A DNA stretch of 64,000 bases from Vannielia litorea (lineage in GTDB: Bacteria > Pseudomonadota > Alphaproteobacteria > Rhodobacterales > Rhodobacteraceae). Below the pieces are notes generated by a model. It saw only the letters and a program-made list of their open reading frames with translations, searched no databases and was not told where the DNA came from. The stretch covers positions 2,728,001-2,792,000 of the forward strand of contig NZ_FSRL01000001.1 in assembly GCF_900142295.1 (NCBI RefSeq), written 5' to 3'. Position 1 is the first letter of the stretch. Every line of letters begins with the position of its first letter. Below, piece by piece: positions 43,078 to 51,616 of the stretch. The position numbers and the translations under genes are program-made.

Positions 43078-44016
43078 ATGCGGCCGATTCTGACCCTCAC
43101 CCCCAGCCCGGCGCTCGACCTCTCGGCACAGGCCCCTGCGGTGCGCCCGAACGTGAAGCTGCGCTGCGGCGTGGCCGTAGTGGAGCCGGGCGGCGGCGGG
43201 GTGAACGTGAGCCGCGCGGTGGCGCAGCTCGGCGGGGCCTCTCGCTGCCTGGTGGCGCTGGGCGGCGCGACCGGGGCGGCGCTGGAGGCGGGGCTGGCGG
43301 CGCGGGGGCTGGAGGTGATGCGTTTCGAGGCGCCGGGCGACACCCGGCAGAGCCTTGCGGTGACCAGCGCGGAGACGGGCGAGCAGTATCGGTTTTCGCT
43401 GGCCGGGCCGGAGTGGGGCGAGGCCGACTGCCAAGGCTTCGTGGAGGCGGTGGCGCAGGCGGTGACGCCGGGGGCGCTGGTGGTGCTGTCGGGCTCGCTG
43501 CCGCCGGGCATGGGGCCGGAGTGGCTGGCGCCGCTGGGCGCGGCGGTGCGCGGCGCCGGGGCGGAGCTGGTGGTGGACACCTCGGGCGATGCCCTGAAGC
43601 GGCTGGCGGCGGAGGGCGGCGCGGATGTGCTGCGCATGGATCACGCGGAGGCGCGGTTCCTGTCGGGCACGCTGCTCGCGGATGTGGCGGAGGTGCGGGC
43701 CTTTGCCGCCACGCTCACGGGGGCCGCGCCGCGTGTGATCGTGGCGATGGGCGCGGCGGGATCGGTGATGGCCTGCGCCGACGGCAGCGCCTGGCACGCG
43801 GCGGGGGCCGATGTGCCGGTGGTGAGCAAGGTGGGCGCGGGCGACAGTTTTGTCGGCGGCTTCGTGCTGGCACTGGCGCGGGGCGCGACCCCGGAGGCGG
43901 CCTTGCAGGCGGGGATGGCGGCGGCCTCGGCGGCGGTCATGACGCCGGGCACGGAGCTCTGCCGGCTTGAGGACTACGAGCGGGCGCTGCCGGACTGCGT
44001 GCTCACGCGGCTCTGA
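43078..44016 (+). CDS. PfkB family sugar kinase (1-phosphofructokinase-like)
   Basis: 312 residues. The start ILTLTPSPALDLSAQA resembles the ITLNPALD of 1-phosphofructokinase/tagatose-6-phosphate kinase, VVEPGGGGVNVSRAV is the PfkB-1 region, and VGAGDSFVGGFVLALA is the PfkB-2 signature with catalytic Asp. It phosphorylates a sugar phosphate using ATP. A 16-bp gap to nadE suggests co-transcription. Fructose PTS genes are absent here, so the true substrate could be fructose-6-phosphate (PfkB/minor) or another sugar. Confidence 0.9.
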   Translation: MRPILTLTPSPALDLSAQAPAVRPNVKLRCGVAVVEPGGGGVNVSRAVAQLGGASRCLVALGGATGAALEAGLAARGLEVMRFEAPGDTRQSLAVTSAETGEQYRFSLAGPEWGEADCQGFVEAVAQAVTPGALVVLSGSLPPGMGPEWLAPLGAAVRGAGAELVVDTSGDALKRLAAEGGADVLRMDHAEARFLSGTLLADVAEVRAFAATLTGAAPRVIVAMGAAGSVMACADGSAWHAAGADVPVVSKVGAGDSFVGGFVLALARGATPEAALQAGMAAASAAVMTPGTELCRLEDYERALPDCVLTRL

Positions 44017-44072
44017 GGAGCGGCGACGTAGATTGCGGGGTTTGGCCCGCGGATCGCTCGCAAAACGGGAGG

Positions 44073-44093
44073 TCCTCGGGTCGAGCCCGAGGA
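44073..44093. repeat. TCCTCGGG-N5-CCCGAGGA palindrome
   Basis: Third copy in the window of the palindrome seen twice at 25744-25803. It lies in the 107-bp gap between the convergent kinase and SseB-like genes and may act as their terminator. Confidence 0.7.
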
Positions 44094-44123
44094 TGACGGC
44101 ACCGGAGGCGCGAGGTGGCTGCG

Positions 44124-44894
44124 TCAGCGCAGCTTGGGCGGCTTGTTGGGGTCGGAGCCGGGGGCGGCGGGTTTCCAGGGTTCGGGGGTTTCGGGCTCGG
44201 GCAGGTCGAAGCGCATGCCGTGGCGGGCCATGGCCAGTGCCAGCGGGCTGCCCTCGTCGAGAAAGGCCACGTCGAGCGCCTCGGCCTCGAGCCCGGAGAA
44301 CTTGAGGGCCTCGTTGGCCGCGCCTGCCAGCGCGTGCTCGGCGCCCTCCACTGCATCGACGAAGGCCAGCAGGTGGCCGCGCGCGCCGGAGCGGTAGGTG
44401 GCCTGGGCCAGCAGCGCGGCCTTGGCGAGGCCCGCGGCGGAGGCGAGCTTGCCGTCGAGCGCGCGGAGCAGCAGGGCGGACATCTGCGGCACGGAGATCT
44501 CGACCGGGATCTCCTCGGCGGCCTCGGGCCCGTGGCCGAGGGTTTCGGCCAGCCAGTCGATCGCCTCGGGCGGCAGGACCGTGGCCGATGGCGCCTCGAG
44601 GTTGAGCCCCAGCCCGAGGCCCTGCCCTGCCATCATCGCCACCAGGCCGCGCCCCGACATGGCGGCAAAGGCGGCCTCGCCCTGGGTGAAGGTCACCAGC
44701 CGGTCTTCGCTGTCGAAGGCGAGCAGGATCTCGCCCTCGCCGGCATCCACGGCGCGGGGGGTGATGACCTCGCCCTCGGGCTCTTCCTCGAGCAGCAGGA
44801 ACAGCTGGCTGTCGGCCAGGGCGGCGTAGAAGGCGAGGCGTTCGGCCTCGCCGCCGTGTCCCATCGCCGCGTGGGCGGCATCGAGCGCACTCAT
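44124..44894 (-). CDS. SseB N-terminal domain protein
   Basis: 256 residues from MSALDAAHAAMGHGG. LADSQLFLLLEEEPEGEVITPR, ILLAFDSEDRLVTFTQGEAAF and LNLEAPSATVLPPEAIDWLA are typical of the SseB N-terminal domain, whose function is not well established. The C-terminal half (DGKLASAAGLAKAALLAQ) is family-specific, ending in a Pro-rich tail. The ATG overlaps the stop of the uracil-DNA glycosylase-like gene by 4 bp. Confidence 0.85.
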   Translation of the reverse strand: MSALDAAHAAMGHGGEAERLAFYAALADSQLFLLLEEEPEGEVITPRAVDAGEGEILLAFDSEDRLVTFTQGEAAFAAMSGRGLVAMMAGQGLGLGLNLEAPSATVLPPEAIDWLAETLGHGPEAAEEIPVEISVPQMSALLLRALDGKLASAAGLAKAALLAQATYRSGARGHLLAFVDAVEGAEHALAGAANEALKFSGLEAEALDVAFLDEGSPLALAMARHGMRFDLPEPETPEPWKPAAPGSDPNKPPKLR

Positions 44895-45478
44895 AGCACC
44901 TCCTTCACCCGGTCGCGGAGCGCGGGCAGCAACTCGGCGGCGAACCAGGGGTTTTTCTTCAGCCACCCCGTATTGCGCCAGGACGGATGGGGCAAGGGGA
45001 ACACCTCGGGCGCATGGTCGCGCCAGGCGGTGACGGTGCGGGTGACGCCGGCACGCCGGGCCGGGGCGCCGAGGTGCCAGGCCTGGGCGTAACCGCCGAT
45101 CAGCAGGGTGAGCGGGGCGGGGCCGATGTGGGCCAGGGCGGCGTCGCGCCAGGTCTCGGCGCAGATCCGGGGCGGCGGCAGGTCGCCACCCTTGGCGTCG
45201 TAGCCCGGAAAGCAGAAGGCCATGGGCAGGATGGCGACGCGGGCGGTGTCGTAGAAGGTATCACGGTCGAGGCCGAGCCAGTCGCGGAGGCGGTCGCCGG
45301 AGGGATCGTTGAAGGGGATGCCGGTGTCGTGCACGCGCAGGCCGGGGGCCTGGCCGGCGAGGATGATCCGCGCGCCGGGGCTGAACCACGGCACCGGGCG
45401 GGGCGCATGGGCCGTGGCGGTGGCGGCGAAGCGCGGGGCGCAGAGGCGGCAGGCGCGAATGTCGTGGGGCAGGGTCAT
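44891..45478 (-). CDS. Uracil-DNA glycosylase family protein
   Basis: 195 residues. RIILAGQAPGLRVHDTGIPF is motif I of the UDG superfamily (GQAPG) and LPHPSWRNTGWLKKNPWF is the C-terminal His-containing motif. It resembles the small YqfB/Mug-unrelated 'uracil-DNA glycosylase family' proteins near families 4/5, with an N-terminal CRLCAPRF pair. The strict Fe-S cysteine set of families 4/5 is not evident, so activity on uracil is uncertain. First gene of a two-gene unit with the SseB-like gene. Confidence 0.85.
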   Translation of the reverse strand: MTLPHDIRACRLCAPRFAATATAHAPRPVPWFSPGARIILAGQAPGLRVHDTGIPFNDPSGDRLRDWLGLDRDTFYDTARVAILPMAFCFPGYDAKGGDLPPPRICAETWRDAALAHIGPAPLTLLIGGYAQAWHLGAPARRAGVTRTVTAWRDHAPEVFPLPHPSWRNTGWLKKNPWFAAELLPALRDRVKEVL

Positions 45479-45608
45479 CGGGGGCAGTCTAGCCGGGGCG
45501 ACGTGCGGCCTGAAGGGGCGCGATGGGCCGGGCGGGCTCGGCCGCCCTTCGAGACGTCCTCGGCGGATGCTTCGAGGATCGTCGAAATGAATTGACCGGC
45601 GCGAAACA

Positions 45609-45626
45609 GTTCGATATTTCTCGAAC
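45609..45626. promoter_or_regulatory. GTTCGA-N6-TCGAAC palindrome, probable ArsR operator
   Basis: A perfect 6+6 inverted repeat (GTTCGATATTTCTCGAAC) ends one base before the arsR-like ATG. Its position at the start codon fits autorepression by the encoded ArsR-family regulator and release by a metal or metalloid. Confidence 0.65.
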
Positions 45627-45627
45627 C

Positions 45628-45981
45628 ATGAAAACGATTCTCCCCGACGGGCACTCCCTTGCCGAAATGGCCTCGACCTTTGCCGCGCTCGGCTCCGAGC
45701 AGCGGCTGATGGTCTTGCAAACCCTTGTGCGCGCCGGGCCCGACGGGCTGCCGATCGGAGAGTTGGGACAGCGGAGCGGCATCACCGGCTCCACGCTGAC
45801 CCATCACATGAAGATCCTCGCCGCCGCCGGGCTGGTGCGGCAGGAGAAGCAGGGCCGCAGCATCATCTGCGCGGCGGTCTCCTACGACGAAATCGAATCG
45901 CTGTCGGGCTTTCTCATGTCGCAATGCTGCGCCGACCGGGAAGACCCTTGCCATACGGAAGGCACGCAGACCCATGGCTGA
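45628..45981 (+). CDS. ArsR/SmtB-family transcriptional regulator
   Basis: 117 residues from MKTILPDGHSLAEMAST. A winged helix is visible: FAALGSEQRLMVLQTLV, LPIGELGQRSGITGSTLTHHMKILAAAGLVRQEKQGRSIICA. C-terminal CCADREDPC cysteines (MSQCC) could bind a thiophilic metal or metalloid; the classical CVC box in helix alpha-3 is absent. Its stop overlaps the permease gene start by 8 bp, so it most likely controls that permease. Confidence 0.93.
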   Translation: MKTILPDGHSLAEMASTFAALGSEQRLMVLQTLVRAGPDGLPIGELGQRSGITGSTLTHHMKILAAAGLVRQEKQGRSIICAAVSYDEIESLSGFLMSQCCADREDPCHTEGTQTHG

Positions 45982-47011
45982 TCTCACGCAATCCCCGCGC
46001 CCCTCGCCTGGCGACCTCTGGACGCGCGCGCCGAAGGCCTGGCTGGCCTCGGCCCTGATCGTGCTCGCGGTCGCGGTGCTGGATAGTGCCGAGCTCATGC
46101 CGACGCTGATCTTTGCCGCAAACGCACTGCTGCACACCGCGCCCTTCATCCTCTTCGCCGTGCTGGCGGTGGCCTGGCTGAAGGCCACCGGAGCGGAGAC
46201 GCTGCTGGCAAAGGCCTTCGAGGGCAACAAGGCGCGGATGATCGTGATGGCGGCGCTGCTGGGCGGGCTCTCGCCCTTCTGCTCCTGCGAGGTGATCCCC
46301 TTCATCGCGGCCTTGCTGGCCGTCGGCGCGCCGCTCTCGGCGGTGATGGCCTTCTGGCTGGCCTCGCCGCTGATGGACCCGGCGATGTTCTCGATCACCG
46401 CGGGCACGCTGGGCTTTGACTTTGCGCTGGCCAAGGCGCTCTCGGCCATCGGGCTTGGCATGATGGGCGGCTTCGTGACGCTGGTGATGGCCAAGAGCAC
46501 CGTATTCGCCGATCCACTGCGGCCGAAAAAGAGCGCCGGCTCCTGCTGCGGGGCGAAAAAGCCGTTTCAGGGCAAGCCGGTCTGGCGGTTCTGGGGCGAG
46601 GCGACGCGGCGCGAGACCTTCCGCGACACGGCGGTGGAGAACGGGCTGTTTCTCTTCAAATGGCTGCTGCTGGCCTACCTGCTGGAAAGCCTGATGCTGA
46701 GCTATGTGCCCGCCGAGATGATCGCCTCGGTGCTGGGCGGCGACGGGATCGGCCCGATCCTGCTGGGCGCTCTGGTGGGGGCTCCGGCCTACCTGAACGG
46801 CTATGCCGCGGTGCCGCTGATCGACGCGCTGCTGGCGCAGGGCATGAGCCAGGGCGCGGCGATGTCTTTCGTGATCGCGGGCGGCGTGAGCTGCATCCCG
46901 GCCGCCGTGGCGGTCTGGGCGCTGGTGAAGCCGAGAGTCTTTGCCGCCTACGTGGGCTTCGGGTTCGTCGGCGCGGTGCTGGCCGGCATGGCCTGGGGCG
47001 CCCTCGCCTGA
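45974..47011 (+). CDS. ArsP/YraQ-type permease (DUF318)
   Basis: 345 residues with about eight helices. The signature LSPFCSCEVIPFIAALLAVG with its CSC motif and AFWLASPLMDP, repeated as LVGAPAYLNGYAAVPLI in the second half, marks the DUF318 permeases, some of which export organoarsenicals (ArsP). A cytoplasmic SAGSCCGAKKPF loop has adjacent cysteines. Overlap with the ArsR-type regulator supports metal/metalloid-responsive expression; the transported species is not certain. Confidence 0.92.
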   Translation: MADLTQSPRPSPGDLWTRAPKAWLASALIVLAVAVLDSAELMPTLIFAANALLHTAPFILFAVLAVAWLKATGAETLLAKAFEGNKARMIVMAALLGGLSPFCSCEVIPFIAALLAVGAPLSAVMAFWLASPLMDPAMFSITAGTLGFDFALAKALSAIGLGMMGGFVTLVMAKSTVFADPLRPKKSAGSCCGAKKPFQGKPVWRFWGEATRRETFRDTAVENGLFLFKWLLLAYLLESLMLSYVPAEMIASVLGGDGIGPILLGALVGAPAYLNGYAAVPLIDALLAQGMSQGAAMSFVIAGGVSCIPAAVAVWALVKPRVFAAYVGFGFVGAVLAGMAWGALA

Positions 47012-47017
47012 CACTGG

Positions 47018-47127
47018 TCGGTGGGACAGTGCGCGTTGGCGCACCGTCCGACCGCCCACGCGCGGTTGCCCCCCTGCCCCGATTTCAGTATCTGGGAGGG
47101 AACGCTGCGGCAGGGGGGTGGTGAGGC
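47018..47127 (+). promoter_or_regulatory. Structured nhaA leader, candidate nhaA-I (Li+) riboswitch
   Basis: The 116 bases before nhaA are rich in strong pairing. GGAC-a-GTGCGC (47024-47034) pairs with GCGCAC-c-GTCC (47039-47049). CCCCCCTGCC (47069-47078) pairs perfectly with GGCAGGGGGG (47109-47118), enclosing GATTTC and TCTGGGAGGGAACGCTGC. The last stem ends directly at the GTGAGG ribosome site, so folding could hide or expose it. Conserved RNA motifs nhaA-I and nhaA-II upstream of nhaA genes are reported lithium riboswitches; the layout here fits nhaA-I as I remember it, but I could not align it to the consensus. Confidence 0.6.
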
Positions 47128-48375
47128 ATGTACCGGGTCTGGAACTTCGTCACGAACTATTCGCTCCTGCTCATCGCGGGGGCGATCATCGCCCTGATCT
47201 GGGCCAATATCGACGCCGAGAGTTACCACCACTTCGTCGAGTTCGTGATCTGGGACCATGCGCCCATCGGGCATCTGCACGACGGCCACCGCACCCTGAC
47301 CCTGCATTATCTCGTCAACGACGTGCTCATGGCCTTCTTCTTTGCCATCGCGGCGAAGGAGGTCTGGGAGGCGGTGATCCTGGAGAACGGGAGCCTGCGC
47401 GGCAGGAAGGCGGCGACGCCGCTGGTGGCCACGCTGGGCGGGATGATCGGGCCGATCTCGGTGTATCTCGGCATGGCCTACCTGGTCTGGCCCGACACCT
47501 ATGCCGCCGTCGCCAACGGCTGGGCGATTCCGACCGCGACCGACATCGCCTTTTCCTACCTCATCGGGCGGATGGTCTTTGGCGCGGGCCACCCGGCGGT
47601 GCGCTTCCTGCTGCTGCTGGCCATCGCCGACGACGCGGCGGGGCTCATCATTCTGGCCATCTTCTACCCGACCGGCGAGCTGGCACCGGAGTGGCTGCTT
47701 CTGTCGCTGGCCGCCGCCGTGACCGTCTTCGTGCTGTGCAACTGGCTGCCGCGCCGCCGCGACGCGGGCAACCAGGACCGGCCGCACTCGACCTGGATGG
47801 CCTCCACCCTCAGCGTCTGGCCCTACCTGCTGGCCGGTGCGGTGAGCTGGTACGGCTTTCAGCAGGCGGGCATCCACCCGGCCCTCGGCCTGCTGCCCAT
47901 CGTGCCCACCCTGCCCCATGCCGACCGCGCCTTCGGGATCTTCTCGGAGGCCGAACAATACCTCAGCGACCTGCTCAACAAGGCCGAGCACATGCTGAAG
48001 CATCCGGTCGAGGTGATCCTGTTCTTCTTCGGCCTGCTGAACGCGGGCGTGGAGTTCAACGCCATCGGCGATGCCACCTGGCTGGTGCTGGCAGGGCTCA
48101 TCATCGGCAAGCCCATCGGCATCTTCATCTTCGGATGGGTCGCGGCCTACCCGATGAAGCTGGGACTGCCCAAGGGCATGCGCTCGATCGACCTGGTGGT
48201 GATCGGCTGCGTCGCGGCCATCGGCTTCACGGTGTCGCTCTTCGTCGCCTCGGTCGCCTTCCCGGGCGGGCCGGTGCAGGACGCGGCGAAGATGGGGGCC
48301 CTGTTCAGCTTCGGGGCTGCGGCGATCTCGATCGTGGTCGGCCTTTTGACCCGAGTCGAGAAACAGAACGCCTGA
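47128..48375 (+). CDS. nhaA: NhaA-type Na+/H+ antiporter
   Basis: 415 residues with about twelve helices. The cation site is visible: IPTATDIAFSYL with Asp139 and LLLAIADDAAGLIIL with the Asp168-Asp169 pair equivalent to D163/D164 of E. coli NhaA. A loop of about 60 residues after helix 8 (LSDLLNKAEHMLKHPVEVIL) matches the usual NhaA 'HP-V' region. Expels Na+ or Li+ in exchange for protons, for salt and alkaline pH tolerance. Its leader may be a cation riboswitch. Confidence 0.96.
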   Translation: MYRVWNFVTNYSLLLIAGAIIALIWANIDAESYHHFVEFVIWDHAPIGHLHDGHRTLTLHYLVNDVLMAFFFAIAAKEVWEAVILENGSLRGRKAATPLVATLGGMIGPISVYLGMAYLVWPDTYAAVANGWAIPTATDIAFSYLIGRMVFGAGHPAVRFLLLLAIADDAAGLIILAIFYPTGELAPEWLLLSLAAAVTVFVLCNWLPRRRDAGNQDRPHSTWMASTLSVWPYLLAGAVSWYGFQQAGIHPALGLLPIVPTLPHADRAFGIFSEAEQYLSDLLNKAEHMLKHPVEVILFFFGLLNAGVEFNAIGDATWLVLAGLIIGKPIGIFIFGWVAAYPMKLGLPKGMRSIDLVVIGCVAAIGFTVSLFVASVAFPGGPVQDAAKMGALFSFGAAAISIVVGLLTRVEKQNA

Positions 48376-48563
48376 GGGCGACCTATTGCTGCCGGATCGC
48401 GGGGCTTCACGACACAATGATGCCCGATTTACCCCGCGTTTCGCCAAGATTGCGTTGAAAACCGAGGGATTCGGGCGACATAATGCTGCCCAACTGGCGG
48501 ACTATACCAATGCATTAACAAAGCGCCGCTAACGGTGTGACAACGAGCAGCCAAAGGCGACGA

Positions 48564-49223
48564 ATGCTGGAATTTTCCAACGTCAGCAAGTCCTTCTGGA
48601 CCGGCAAGCAGCGCAAGGTGATCCTTGACCAGGTCTCGTTTCGCGTCGAGCTCGGCAATTCGCTCGGCATCCTCGCCCCCAACGGCACCGGCAAGACCAC
48701 GCTCATCAACATGATGGCCGGGCTGGAAAAGCCCGACGAGGGCGAGATCCGCCGGGGCTGCCGCATCTCCTTTCCGCTCGGGTTCATGGGGGGCGTGGTC
48801 AACCGCCACACCGGCACCGAGAACGCCCGCTACATCGCAAGGCTCTACGGGCTCGACCCCGACTACGTGGAGGCCTTCTGCCGCTGGCTCTGCGGGATCG
48901 AGGAATATTTCGACATGCCGGTTGGCACCTACAGCCAGGGCATGCGGGCGCGGTTCTGCTTTGCGCTGATGCTGGCGCTCGACTTCGACATGTATCTGAT
49001 CGACGAGGGCATGCCCTCGACCACGGATGTGGAGTTCAACCGCCGGGCCGGGTCGATCCTGCGCGAGCGGCTGAAGGAGACCACCGTCGTCATCGTCTCG
49101 CACCAGGCGGGCACGCTGGAAAAGTTCTGCCGCTCGGCGGCGGTGCTGCGCGACGGGCAGTTCCACATGTTTGAAACGCTGGAAGAGGCGAAGAGGCTCT
49201 ATGACTACCAAGCCCAAGGCTAG
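48564..49223 (+). CDS. Capsule polysaccharide export ABC ATPase (KpsT-like)
   Basis: 219 residues from MLEFSNVSKSFWTGKQRKVI. Walker A is LAPNGTGKTT, signature TYSQGMRARF, Walker B DMYLIDEGMP: the SQGM signature and DEGMP in place of DEP are typical of KpsT/Wzt polysaccharide exporters. I start at MLEF (AAAGGCG upstream) and not nine codons earlier. It overlaps the KpsE-like gene by 23 bp. No matching permease (KpsM) is in the window. Confidence 0.92.
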   Translation: MLEFSNVSKSFWTGKQRKVILDQVSFRVELGNSLGILAPNGTGKTTLINMMAGLEKPDEGEIRRGCRISFPLGFMGGVVNRHTGTENARYIARLYGLDPDYVEAFCRWLCGIEEYFDMPVGTYSQGMRARFCFALMLALDFDMYLIDEGMPSTTDVEFNRRAGSILRERLKETTVVIVSHQAGTLEKFCRSAAVLRDGQFHMFETLEEAKRLYDYQAQG

Positions 49224-51111
49224 CAGGTTCCGCATCCGGCGGGACGGCCCGCTGACGCCCGGCCAGGCGCTTGCCGCCACCGAGGGCGCGACCGCGCGCA
49301 AGGTGGTGCCGCCGCAGGCTCCCGCCCCCGAGGCTGCCGCCCCCAAGGCCGCCCGCCCCGCCCCGTCCGCCGAGGCGGCAAAGGTGCAGCCGCAGCCCGA
49401 TCGCGGCGCCCCGAAACCCGAAGCCGGCCCCGTCGCGGGCGCGAAGCCTGCCGCCAACCCCGCCGCCGGCGCCGCGCCCAAGGCGGACAAGGACGTGGCG
49501 ATGATGGAGGCGGCCTCGCCCCAGATGCATGAGGACGGCTTTGGCCCCGAGGCCATGCCCGGCTCCGCCGCCGCCGAGAAGGGCAAGCCGGCCGCGGCCC
49601 AGGCGCAGACCGGCGAGGTGGCCAGCGCCGCCTCCGCCGCCAGCGAGCAGACCATCGCCGACATCCGCAAGGAGGGCCTGACCGGCCGTCAGCTGCGGAT
49701 GGCGCGCCGGGTGGCGCAGAAGCACGGGCTGTCGCCGACCTCCGATTTCGACGCGGTCAAACAGCTGCGCGACCGGGGCGTGGACCCGTTTCAGCGCTCT
49801 GCCATGCTGGAGCTGGTGCAGAACAACGCCAAGGCGCAGGGCGCCGAGGCCGGACAGGGGGCCGCTTCGCCCAACCTGCCGCAGGTCGCCCGGCAGACCG
49901 GCACCCAGGTTGCCGTGCAGAACCAGGCCCCGGTGCCCGGCCCGGTGCTCGACCCGGCCGAACATCGCGCCAGCGAGATCGGCCGCATCCAGCGCGACAT
50001 CGCGCGCCGCCGCCGCCGCAAGACGGCGCTGCTCTTCACCCGGCTGGCCTTCTTCGTGCTGCTGCCGGCCTTCATCGCCGGCTGGTACTACTACGTGCTG
50101 GCCACGCCGCTCTATGCCACCAAGTCCGAGTTCGTGATCCAGCAGGCCGAGCCGGCCTCTGCCGCCGGGCTGGGCGGGCTGTTCCAGGGCACCGGCTTTG
50201 CCACCCAGCAGGACAGCACCACGGTGCAGAGCTACCTCGCCAGCCGCGCCGCGATGCTGCGGCTGGACGAGGATCACGGGTTCAAGGAGCACTTCGAGCA
50301 ATCGTTCATCGACCCGATCCAGCGGCTCGAGCCGGAGGCCACCGACGAGGCGGCCTACCGCGTCTACCAGCGCAACGTGAAGATCGGCTACGACCCCTCG
50401 GAAGGCATCCTGAAGATGGAGGTCATCGCCGCCAGCCCGGAGAAGAGCCAGGAGTTCTCGCAGGCCCTTCTGGGCTATGCCGAGGAGCAGGTGGACCAGC
50501 TCACCCAGCGCCTCCGGGAAGACCAGATGCAGGGCGCCCGCGCCAGTTTCGAGGAGGCCGAGGCCAAGGTGCTGGCGGCCCAGACGCGGGTGCTGGAGTT
50601 GCAGGAGCAGCTCGGCGTGCTCGACCCGGTGAGCGAGACCGGCTCGCTGATGCAGCAGATCACCCAGTTCGAGGTGGAGCTGCGCCAGAAGGAGCTGGAC
50701 CTGCAGCAGCAGCTGGCCAACACCCGCCCCAACCAGGCAAGGGTCCGGGCGCTGGAGGGCGATATCGCGCGGCTGTCGACGCTTGTGGCGGAGCTGCGCT
50801 CGTCGATGACCACAACCACCGACAGCGGCGCCTCGCTGGCGCGGATCAGCGGCGAGCTGCGGATCGCCGAGGCCGATCTGGCGACCCGGCAACTGCTGCT
50901 CCAGCAGGCCGCCGCCCAGCTCGAGACCGCGCGGATCGAGGCCAACCGGCAGGTGCGTTACCTCTCGCTCGGCGTGGCGCCGATCGCGCCCGACGAGGCC
51001 ACCTATCCGCGCGCCTTCGAGAACACCGCGCTGGCGCTGCTCATCTTCGCGGGCATCTACCTGATGATCTCGCTCACCGCCTCGGTGCTGCGCGAGCAGG
51101 TCGCCGGATGA
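49201..51111 (+). CDS. Capsule export inner-membrane co-polymerase (KpsE/PCP-like)
   Basis: 636 residues from MTTKPKASRFRI. An unusually long cytoplasmic N-terminus, Ala/Pro/Lys-rich to about residue 140 and then helical (GLTGRQLRMARRVAQKHGLS), precedes TM1 (ALLFTRLAFFVLLPAFIAGW, about 277-296). The periplasmic part begins VLATPLYATKSEFVIQQAE, as in KpsE, and has long coiled coils with AQTRVLELQEQLGVLDPVSE. TM2 is at about 608-628. It would work with the KpsT-like ATPase to carry capsule-type polysaccharide across the periplasm. Overlaps the previous gene by 23 bp and the next by 4 bp. Confidence 0.9.
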   Translation: MTTKPKASRFRIRRDGPLTPGQALAATEGATARKVVPPQAPAPEAAAPKAARPAPSAEAAKVQPQPDRGAPKPEAGPVAGAKPAANPAAGAAPKADKDVAMMEAASPQMHEDGFGPEAMPGSAAAEKGKPAAAQAQTGEVASAASAASEQTIADIRKEGLTGRQLRMARRVAQKHGLSPTSDFDAVKQLRDRGVDPFQRSAMLELVQNNAKAQGAEAGQGAASPNLPQVARQTGTQVAVQNQAPVPGPVLDPAEHRASEIGRIQRDIARRRRRKTALLFTRLAFFVLLPAFIAGWYYYVLATPLYATKSEFVIQQAEPASAAGLGGLFQGTGFATQQDSTTVQSYLASRAAMLRLDEDHGFKEHFEQSFIDPIQRLEPEATDEAAYRVYQRNVKIGYDPSEGILKMEVIAASPEKSQEFSQALLGYAEEQVDQLTQRLREDQMQGARASFEEAEAKVLAAQTRVLELQEQLGVLDPVSETGSLMQQITQFEVELRQKELDLQQQLANTRPNQARVRALEGDIARLSTLVAELRSSMTTTTDSGASLARISGELRIAEADLATRQLLLQQAAAQLETARIEANRQVRYLSLGVAPIAPDEATYPRAFENTALALLIFAGIYLMISLTASVLREQVAG

Positions 51112-51491
51112 CCGCAGGCGGCGGGGCCGAGGCTCTCGCCGCCAGGATCGACGCCTATTGCGCCTGCTGGCGGGTGATGGACGGCGCCGCCCGCGAGGCG
51201 GCGCTGGCCCGCGTGGTGGCCCCGGATCTGCGCTACACCGACCCGAGCGTGGCCCTCACCGGCATCCCGGCCCTTTCGGCGCATATCGCGCAGGTCACCG
51301 CCGCGCGGCCCGAGGCGGTGATCGCCCGCACCACGCCGGTGGACGCGCATCACCGGGTGGCCCGTTTCGGCTGGAGCCTGACCGATGGCGGAAGGGAACA
51401 TCTGGCCGGGAGTATCGACCTGGTCGAGACCGACCCGGCGAGCGGGCTCTTCACCCGGATCACCGGTTTCTTCGGCCCGCTGCCGGGCTGA
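51108..51491 (+). CDS. NTF2/SnoaL-like fold protein
   Basis: 127 residues. ALAARIDAYCACWRVMDGAA, LRYTDPSVALTGIPALSAHI and RFGWSLTDGGREHLAGSIDL are the cone-shaped NTF2-like fold seen in SnoaL-type proteins. Asp/His residues in the cavity could be catalytic, but no function is assignable. It is coupled by an ATGA overlap to the KpsE-like gene, although a direct role in polysaccharide export is not obvious. Confidence 0.82.
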   Translation: MTAGGGAEALAARIDAYCACWRVMDGAAREAALARVVAPDLRYTDPSVALTGIPALSAHIAQVTAARPEAVIARTTPVDAHHRVARFGWSLTDGGREHLAGSIDLVETDPASGLFTRITGFFGPLPG

Positions 51492-51616
51492 GGCCTTGCC
51501 GCCGCATCGCGCGGCCATGCGCGAAGAGCGGGCCGGATCGGGGTTTCCCCTTCGGACCGCGCCGCCTACGATGCCCGAAATTGACGCCCGATTGACGCCG
51601 AAACGGATTTGACCCG

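Noticed and set aside
41385..43637. Minus-strand open frame of 750 codons
   Set aside because: Antisense to nadE and the PfkB kinase gene, both with intact active-site motifs.
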